A stretch of 11,662 nt of DNA from NCBI GenBank assembly GCA_030590405.1, contig JAUUYO010000097.1, positions 1 to 11,662 on the forward strand, given 5' to 3'. The DNA is from Kangiellaceae bacterium. Its GTDB lineage: Bacteria; Pseudomonadota; Gammaproteobacteria; Enterobacterales; Kangiellaceae. The notes under the pieces were generated by a model. The model saw only the letters and a list, made by a program, of their open reading frames with translations, ran no database searches and was not told the DNA's origin. Both the position numbers and the translations under genes were made by a program. Positions 7,234-11,662 of the stretch are shown piece by piece (the stretch's first letter is position 1; each line of letters begins with the position of its first letter).

Positions 7234-8154
7234 TTATTCTTTCTTAGAACAAAATTGCCATAGCGCCGAAATATTTTGGCAAAGCTGTTTCATTTTCACC
7301 AGTTTTTCTGGAGGAATGTCCACATTGAGCTTGCTTGAATAATGTTTAATTAAACCCGTTTGTTGTTGCTCATTGAGATGAAGGTTGAGCAGTAAACCTG
7401 CGAGATCCATTACCGGGTCGCTATAACAGGCATATTCCCAATCAATCACTTTAAGGCGTGAGCGGGTATTGTTCCATAATAGATTATTCATGCTTAAGTC
7501 GTTATGGCATAAACGGCTGGCGACAAAATCCTGTGCGGTTTGTTGGGTGTGTTGGTATAACATTTCGATTTGCTTTGAATTTTGCGATGAATGGTTTAAA
7601 GCCAGTCGATAGTAACGTTGCAGGTGTTGCTGAATGTCGATAACCGGAAGTTGTGCTTGCAGTTCGGGAGAAATTTCGATCTGGTGGAGTCGAGTCAAAA
7701 ATTCGATGCAAGTCGATAAAAATGATGATTGGTTAAAAGCTGTTTGATAAGCCTCAGTATCAAACCACTGAAAGGCTCTGACCGATGGAGTATTAAGATA
7801 ACATTCCACCAGCCAGGGGGTGATCGATGAAAAGTTGGATAAATGTTTCAGGATCGGTTGTTGATTTTGCTTGCGTTGGGGTAACAGATCAAGATTGGCG
7901 GTATTGACGATTTGAACAAAGTAGTTTTTTTCAGATAGTGTCAGTTGATAATTATAGTTGGTTTGACCTTGGATAAGTTTTTGCCAATGGACTTGATTGG
8001 CTATTTGTTCTGCGGGAAAAAATGACCCCAGGTCAATCCAGGATTGGCCACTATGATGCCACCACTTAGGAACCTGGGTATTAGAAGTTTGCATATTAGA
8101 GTCTTGGATATTAGAAATCTGGAGATCCATTGATCTTTGAGTCTTGAAGCTCAT
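7234..8154 (-). CDS. APH/choline-kinase-fold phosphotransferase, probable thiamine kinase
   Basis: Probable role: ATP-dependent phosphorylation of imported thiamine to thiamine monophosphate in the cytoplasm, trapping it inside. The fold is visible from the Brenner-type motif HNDLSMNN with H217, catalytic D219 and N224, followed by the metal-binding D238 in IDWEYA and SDPVMDLAGLL at 245-255. The 306-residue size fits the family. The substrate is inferred from position: last gene of a TPP-riboswitch operon, after a PnuT-like transporter. A choline or aminoglycoside kinase would look similar in sequence, so the symbol thiK is withheld. ATG 8154 has GGAAGAG a few bases upstream and overlaps the transporter gene by 44 bases; ATG 8130 is a second possible start. 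Residues 12-27 are a threefold Q-x-S-N-x repeat. No strong terminator follows the stop. Confidence 0.85.
   Translation of the reverse strand: MSFKTQRSMDLQISNIQDSNMQTSNTQVPKWWHHSGQSWIDLGSFFPAEQIANQVHWQKLIQGQTNYNYQLTLSEKNYFVQIVNTANLDLLPQRKQNQQPILKHLSNFSSITPWLVECYLNTPSVRAFQWFDTEAYQTAFNQSSFLSTCIEFLTRLHQIEISPELQAQLPVIDIQQHLQRYYRLALNHSSQNSKQIEMLYQHTQQTAQDFVASRLCHNDLSMNNLLWNNTRSRLKVIDWEYACYSDPVMDLAGLLLNLHLNEQQQTGLIKHYSSKLNVDIPPEKLVKMKQLCQNISALWQFCSKKE
8074..8121 (-). repeat. Three 15-base tandem units at the transporter/kinase junction
   Basis: Units 8107-8121, 8092-8106 and 8077-8091, plus a final CAG, encode QISNI, QDSNM, QTSNT and Q in the kinase N-terminus. The stop codon of the transporter gene (8111-8113) lies inside the first unit. 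The duplication therefore lengthened the kinase N-terminus downstream of that stop without altering the transporter. Confidence 0.8.
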
Positions 8155-8743
8155 AATGTCTCTTCCAGGCTATCCAGCCGATGATGGCCAGTATGATATA
8201 ACTAAAGAATAACATGGCTGTCAAAGCAAATCCTTTGGAGACATACAGAACAATTGAAACGCTATCGATGACAATCCAATAGAGCCAATTTTCCAGTATT
8301 TTTTGAGTGACCATGTAGGTGGCGAGCACCGCAAACCAGGTGGTAAACGAGTCGATTAAAGCAAAATCCTGATCGGTGTAATGATTTAATAAGTAAGCAG
8401 AAATAATCACCAGAATACTGGTTAGACCGATCAGCAAAAGATGCTTTTTTATCGGCCAGATTAAAATGGGTTTTTGTTGCTCTCCGTTGGATTTTTGTTG
8501 CCATTGCTGCCATCCATAAATCGCCATCAGCAGATAATATAAATTGAGTGCAGATTCCATATACAGGTTGACATCAAAAAATAAAAAAATGTAAATGGAA
8601 GTGCTAACAAATGCCGCTGGCCAGCACCACAGGCTTTCTTTTATTGCCAGTAATAAATAGGCGATCGCCAATATCACCGCGATCCACTCTAAAGCGGATG
8701 TCGCGATGAGTTGTTGGATAAATTGTTGAAAAAATTGGGTCAT
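8111..8743 (-). CDS. pnuT: PnuC-family vitamin transporter, probable thiamine transporter PnuT
   Basis: PnuC-family proteins carry an unphosphorylated vitamin across the inner membrane by facilitated diffusion, relying on a cytoplasmic kinase to trap it. This 210-residue protein is strongly hydrophobic, with about seven predicted membrane segments. It shows the family-like stretches ESLWCWPAAFVSTSIYIFLF (36-55), YYLLMAIYGWQQWQQ (69-83) and ENWLYWIVIDSVSIVLYVSKG (151-171). Typical PnuC proteins carry nicotinamide riboside. Here the TPP riboswitch, the YkoF-type gene 22 bases upstream and the overlapping kinase argue for thiamine, the substrate assigned to PnuT members. There is no good ribosome site before ATG 8743, so translational coupling with the preceding gene is possible. 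Confidence 0.9.
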   Translation of the reverse strand: MTQFFQQFIQQLIATSALEWIAVILAIAYLLLAIKESLWCWPAAFVSTSIYIFLFFDVNLYMESALNLYYLLMAIYGWQQWQQKSNGEQQKPILIWPIKKHLLLIGLTSILVIISAYLLNHYTDQDFALIDSFTTWFAVLATYMVTQKILENWLYWIVIDSVSIVLYVSKGFALTAMLFFSYIILAIIGWIAWKRHYELQDSKINGSPDF

Positions 8744-8765
8744 AAATAATTACAGCGAAACACCT

Positions 8766-9026
8766 TTAATGATTATTCTTTGGTTCAACATCACTGTTTA
8801 AAAACTTGGCGACAAATACTTGTTTACCATAAGTCCTGAAAGAATAACTGATGATATCGGTGACGACTTTCATCACCTCATCAAGTTCACCAAACAACTG
8901 GGTACTCATGGTATTAGTATAACAATTAATCGTTGCAGAGTGATTAAGACGCTCTACAATATCCTGAATAATCGGTAAAAATTCATCGGCTAGTGGATAG
9001 AGGCTAAGTTCGACAGATATTTTCAT
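8766..9026 (-). CDS. YkoF/MTH1187-type thiamine-binding protein
   Basis: This short protein belongs to the YkoF/MTH1187 family, whose ferredoxin-like domains bind thiamine or its hydroxymethylpyrimidine part. The 86 residues are one domain: strand MKISVELSLYPL, a helix to about residue 28, a second strand ending NTMSTQLFGE (38-47), a second helix, and the closing strand GKQVFVAKFLNSD (67-79). B. subtilis YkoF has two such domains in tandem, so a single-domain protein would be expected to act as a dimer or higher oligomer. No signal peptide is present, so it is cytoplasmic. AAGGA six bases before ATG 9026 is a good ribosome site. It lies between the receptor and the transporter genes, where it could hold or hand over thiamine for the kinase. 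Confidence 0.85.
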   Translation of the reverse strand: MKISVELSLYPLADEFLPIIQDIVERLNHSATINCYTNTMSTQLFGELDEVMKVVTDIISYSFRTYGKQVFVAKFLNSDVEPKNNH

Positions 9027-9035
9027 GTTATTTCC

Positions 9036-9086
9036 TTTTCAAATGAGTGAGGCTTTTATTCAAATTAGTCAGGGCTTTTATTCAAA
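9036..9086 (-). repeat. Tandem repeat across the receptor stop codon
   Basis: A 14-base identical core (9051-9064 and 9073-9086) recurs at a 22-base period, and a third partial copy at 9036-9050 follows at 21 bases. On the minus strand each full copy reads TTTGAATAAAAGCC, so the receptor's last codons and stop are duplicated just downstream. The second copy is out of frame with the first. Confidence 0.7.
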
Positions 9087-11258
9087 CTCGTGACTGAATG
9101 AGAGGCCAAAGACTCTTGGCGCGGCAAATTGAAAATATTCGCCTCTGGCATATTCGTTTCTTGGATCGTTACCAAAGCTACCAAAACCTCGGGTTTGAAT
9201 ATCTTTATCAAACGCGTTATTAACATACAGCGAAACTCGCCAGTCAGTTTGTTGATAGACTAATCTCAGGTTCATTATTTGATAGGAATCAGATTTAACA
9301 TCATGCCGATCAGAAAAATAAAACGAATCCTTTGATTCTATTTCTGGATTAAAACTTAACTGATCGGTGAAATGATAAATACCGCCCAACATTAATTGAT
9401 AGTTGGGAGCGTGAGCCACATCTCGGCCGCTTAAATCAACCGGGACTGGCGGTATTGAATCTAAATCTGCATCCACATGGGTAAAACTTTTAAATTTATC
9501 GAACTCAGCATTCAGCAGGCCAAGGGTGGCGTAAAGTTGTAAGTCGTCCGTTGTTTGCAAGCGGCTTTCAATTTCCAGACCAAAGCTCGAGCCTGTAGCC
9601 GCATTGTCAACCAGATCGGTAAAACTGCAAGGGCATATTCCCCGCTCTTGAACCAATAAGCCACTCTCCTGTGACCGCACGATACTTTGTTTAGTCTGGA
9701 TATCTTTTCTGTCCTGATAAAAAACAGCGGCCTGCAGGGTTAATCGGTCATCTAACCATAAGCCTTTGATCCCCGCCTCATAATTCCACATAAATTCGGT
9801 ATCATAGACTCTGTTTTCAGGCTCAATACTGCCATCAGTATTAAAACCACCGTTTTTGTAACCTCGCGAAATTAATCCGTAAATCATTTTGGCTGGTGCG
9901 TACTTATACTCAACCGATAGCTTGCCGCCCCAGAGATTTTCACTGGGCGAAAAAGTCGCACCGTCGTTATCGAAATAGTCGGAACTTCGTCGTTCAAATC
10001 TAATCCCAGAGACAAGCGTGAGTTGCTCGGCAAGCGGCGTTTCTATTTGTCCATAAAGTGCAATGTTTTTGCTGCCAAACTGGCTGGTGAAATCATTATC
10101 TTGAGGAGTACGTTGACGAGTTAAATCAATTTGTTGATCGCGAAAATAAAATCCAGTCACCCAGCTTGATGATGTTTGAGCGCTGTCGTTATCCTTTGAA
10201 TGCAATTTAATATCTAAACTAACATTATCATTATCTCTCTGGTATTGATCAAAGGAAGAATACCACCAATCAAATCCAGCCAGTTCAGAATCACAAGCCA
10301 AACCATCGCAGATCCCGGTAAAACTCCAATCTTCATCATAGGCGTAATCTAAATCAGACTTCGCATAACTAAATACTGACTCTAGCCATAGATTATCAGT
10401 AAAATGCCAATCCAGATCAAATGCCAGCGCTTTGGTTTTTTGTCGGTCGAAGCCTGGCTCATCAGACAGTGTGTGTCGATTGGAGTCTAAACTAAAAGCA
10501 TCGTAACCATTATCAATATCTGCGAAAAAAATACTGGTGGTAAGTTCTAACTCCTCATTGAGTTGTGAGACAATTTTTCCGCGCAAACTGAGTTCATCAA
10601 GGTTATTGGTGTCATCTCGATTCAAAAAATCATTACCCATAAAACCATCGCTGATGTATTGCTTGAGCGCAAATCGGTAACCGCTCGTTTCAGAAATCGG
10701 GCCACTGACGACGCCTGATAACTCTCGTCCGCCAAAAGATTCAATTGATGCTGATAATTTTGCATAATAGTTTGCGGTTGGCGAATTGGAAACCAGATTA
10801 ATTAATCCAGCCAGGCCGTTTGCGCCGTAAAGCGTTCCTTGTGGGCCTCGCAGAATTTCGATTTGTTGAATATCAAGGGTGGTTGCCGCGGTTGAAATAC
10901 CAGTTAAATCGATGCCGTCTAACACTACCCCAACCGAATAATTAACAGGCTCTTTAAATTCGCTGCGCTCACCAATTCCCCTGATCTGAATAAAACGACC
11001 ACGAGATGCACCAGTGGCAAAATTCACATTGGGTGCCAGGTTTAAAACATCGGACAGGTGTTGTGCATTTCTGGATTGGATGATTTCGGCATCTATCACC
11101 GAAACACTATTGGCGAGTTCCAACACATTGGTATCTTCAAGCTCGGCAGTAACAATTAATATTTCGCCATCATTCGAGTCATCCAAGGCGAAGCTATTAA
11201 AAGACAATAAACATCCACTGAGGGCTGCTATTGTTGCGTGTTTGGTATTCAGTTTCAC
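9078..11258 (-). CDS. TonB-dependent outer-membrane receptor, probable thiamine receptor
   Basis: This 22-strand-barrel type receptor would import a ligand across the outer membrane using TonB energy; thiamine is inferred from the TPP riboswitch and the downstream genes. The chosen start is GTG 11258 (726 residues), because GGAG lies nine bases upstream and it gives a compact signal peptide ending NSFA near residue 24; an in-frame TTG at 11273 overlaps that ribosome site. The TonB box is EILIVTA at 32-38. The plug runs to about 160, with IQIRGIGER (91-99), VVLDGIDLTG (111-120) and IEILRGPQGTLYGANGLAGL (133-152). The rest is the barrel, including SRGYKNGGFN (464-473), ending SFSHEFE rather than in a bare aromatic residue. 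Cysteine pairs at 317/322 and 542/544 sit in presumed outer loops. The signal region also contains LSGC at 13-16, a lipobox-like match. Confidence 0.92.
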   Translation of the reverse strand: MKLNTKHATIAALSGCLLSFNSFALDDSNDGEILIVTAELEDTNVLELANSVSVIDAEIIQSRNAQHLSDVLNLAPNVNFATGASRGRFIQIRGIGERSEFKEPVNYSVGVVLDGIDLTGISTAATTLDIQQIEILRGPQGTLYGANGLAGLINLVSNSPTANYYAKLSASIESFGGRELSGVVSGPISETSGYRFALKQYISDGFMGNDFLNRDDTNNLDELSLRGKIVSQLNEELELTTSIFFADIDNGYDAFSLDSNRHTLSDEPGFDRQKTKALAFDLDWHFTDNLWLESVFSYAKSDLDYAYDEDWSFTGICDGLACDSELAGFDWWYSSFDQYQRDNDNVSLDIKLHSKDNDSAQTSSSWVTGFYFRDQQIDLTRQRTPQDNDFTSQFGSKNIALYGQIETPLAEQLTLVSGIRFERRSSDYFDNDGATFSPSENLWGGKLSVEYKYAPAKMIYGLISRGYKNGGFNTDGSIEPENRVYDTEFMWNYEAGIKGLWLDDRLTLQAAVFYQDRKDIQTKQSIVRSQESGLLVQERGICPCSFTDLVDNAATGSSFGLEIESRLQTTDDLQLYATLGLLNAEFDKFKSFTHVDADLDSIPPVPVDLSGRDVAHAPNYQLMLGGIYHFTDQLSFNPEIESKDSFYFSDRHDVKSDSYQIMNLRLVYQQTDWRVSLYVNNAFDKDIQTRGFGSFGNDPRNEYARGEYFQFAAPRVFGLSFSHEFE

Positions 11259-11264
11259 TTGGTT

Positions 11265-11325
11265 GATCTCCAATCCATCTACGAGATTTGAAAATAAAAC
11301 CCGTAGTCGAAATTAAATGGAGATC
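11265..11325 (-). promoter_or_regulatory. Shine-Dalgarno-sequestering helix in the thiamine operon leader
   Basis: The receptor ribosome site lies within UGGAGAUC (11265-11272). An exact 8-base complement, GAUCUCCA, lies earlier in the leader at 11318-11325, with a loop of about 45 bases. Just before it, CUUACC (11327-11332) is complementary to GGUAAG (11392-11397), which directly follows the aptamer's closing stem. The arrangement suits TPP-controlled access to the ribosome site. The pairings are seen; the switching is inferred. Confidence 0.55.
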
Positions 11326-11371
11326 CGGTAAGACGATGGTCAAGAAGGTAGGTCTGAGTCGATTCGAAATT

Positions 11372-11390
11372 AAAAACTTAGCAATCTAAG
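11372..11390 (-). terminator. Small hairpin plus U-run after the riboswitch
   Basis: On the minus strand CTTAG-ATTG-CTAAG (11377-11390) is followed directly by five T (11372-11376), seven bases after the aptamer. The stem has only five pairs, two of them G-C, so it would be a weak intrinsic terminator. It may instead be one arm of a larger switching structure. Confidence 0.3.
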
Positions 11391-11397
11391 ACTTACC

Positions 11398-11496
11398 ACC
11401 TGTCCCTACGCCGGCATTAACCGGATCAGGTTCAAAGGGTACAAATCTCAGGTCGAATGATTAAACAAAGCTAATCAAGTTGACCGCCCCTCAGGT
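11398..11496 (-). ncRNA. TPP riboswitch (THI element)
   Basis: This cis-acting RNA binds thiamine pyrophosphate and lowers expression of the genes behind it. On the minus strand the conserved parts occur in order: P1 5' arm ACCUG (11492-11496), GGGGCGGUC, a variable P3 arm with GAUUA/UAAUC, the invariant CUGAGA, the core ACCCUUUGAACCUGAUC, CCGGUUAAUGCCGG, GCGUAGGGA, and the P1 3' arm CAGGU (11398-11402). All the pyrimidine-sensing and pyrophosphate-sensing landmarks are intact, so it should be functional. The start lies close to the expected transcription start near 11497-11500. About 140 bases of expression platform separate it from the receptor start codon. Confidence 0.97.
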
Positions 11497-11506
11497 TGAG
11501 CGGGGG

Positions 11507-11535
11507 ATTATAGGGTAATGGAAGGTAGTGGACAA
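11507..11535 (-). promoter_or_regulatory. Sigma-70 promoter of the thiamine uptake operon
   Basis: On the minus strand a perfect TATAAT (11507-11512) is preceded by exactly 17 bases and TTGTCC (11530-11535, four of six to TTGACA). Transcription would begin near 11497-11500, right at the 5' end of the riboswitch. The -35 box coincides with one arm of a perfect inverted repeat. Confidence 0.7.
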
Positions 11536-11550
11536 GTTTGAGCCTTGTCC
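11530..11550. repeat. Perfect 7-base inverted repeat over the -35 box
   Basis: GGACAAG (11530-11536) and CTTGTCC (11544-11550) are exact inverted copies with a 7-base centre. One arm is the -35 element of the thiamine operon promoter, so this could be an operator, or a transcription stop for an upstream gene. No U-run follows on either strand. Confidence 0.6.
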
Positions 11551-11604
11551 AATATGAAATGAGTCTGAACGAGGTACATGATTCCAATATAAAATGAGTC
11601 TGAA
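11548..11604. repeat. 22-base direct repeat, 21 of 22 identical
   Basis: Copies at 11548-11569 and 11583-11604 differ only at the ninth base and start 35 bases apart. Both begin TCCAATAT and end ATGAGTCTGAA. They sit upstream of the thiamine operon promoter in a spacer with no recognisable gene. They could be protein-binding sites or a short family of dispersed repeats. Confidence 0.75.
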
Positions 11605-11622
11605 AAATATTTCTATCTAGTC

Positions 11623-11650
11623 CATGATCTCAATTATGAGAGCAATCATG
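11623..11650. repeat. Interrupted inverted repeat at the right edge
   Basis: CATGA-TCTC (11623-11631) and GAGA-GCAA-TCATG (11638-11650) pair as a nested palindrome around AATTAT, with a four-base bulge. The right arm overlaps an ATG at 11648 that could begin a plus-strand gene leaving the window. Confidence 0.45.
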
Positions 11651-11662
11651 AATATAAAAAAC

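Noticed and set aside
11014..11316. Plus-strand 100-codon open frame
   Set aside because: Antisense to the receptor's signal peptide and plug; composition mirrors that gene, and no ribosome site was seen.
11648..11662. Possible start of a plus-strand gene (ATG, reading MNIKN) with GAGAG upstream
   Set aside because: Only five codons are visible, too few to call; mentioned as context for the repeats.

Overview
The window looks like chromosomal DNA of a marine-type, Na+-swimming gammaproteobacterium. The evidence is the classic xseB-ispA-dxs cluster divergent from a PomAB-type flagellar stator pair, a TonB-dependent receptor, moderate-to-low GC and Gram-negative gene grammar. The genus cannot be named from sequence alone; Alteromonadales or Oceanospirillales relatives are reasonable guesses. 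No rRNA, tRNA, CRISPR array or intact mobile element was seen.

Layout. Positions 4807 down to 1 (minus strand) carry xseB, ispA, dxs and then, 13 bases after dxs, a long-chain-type acyl-CoA dehydrogenase that runs off the left edge. This gives exonuclease VII small subunit, farnesyl diphosphate synthase, deoxyxylulose phosphate synthase and a beta-oxidation-type flavoenzyme in one probable transcription unit. From 5058 to 6800 (plus strand) lie pomA and pomB, the sodium-driven flagellar stator. At 6886-7137 (minus) there is an orphan 83-residue winged-helix protein resembling Nu1-type terminase small subunits, with its own candidate promoter.

The most distinctive part is 7234-11535 (minus): a promoter with a perfect TATAAT box, a full TPP riboswitch (THI element), a TonB-dependent receptor, a small YkoF-type thiamine-binding protein, a PnuC-family transporter best read as the thiamine transporter PnuT, and an aminoglycoside/choline-kinase-fold phosphotransferase best read as a thiamine kinase. 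Together they read as a complete path: outer-membrane capture, inner-membrane passage, cytosolic binding, and phosphorylation that traps thiamine. When TPP is plentiful the riboswitch shuts this off. The leader contains an 8-base perfect complement of the receptor's Shine-Dalgarno region and a short hairpin with a U-run, so both translational and transcriptional control are possible.

Small-scale structure: three gene-edge or loop regions carry short tandem duplications (15-base units in ispA and at the start of the kinase, about 22-base units over the receptor's stop codon). The right edge holds a near-perfect 22-base direct repeat and two inverted repeats in the spacer upstream of the thiamine operon.
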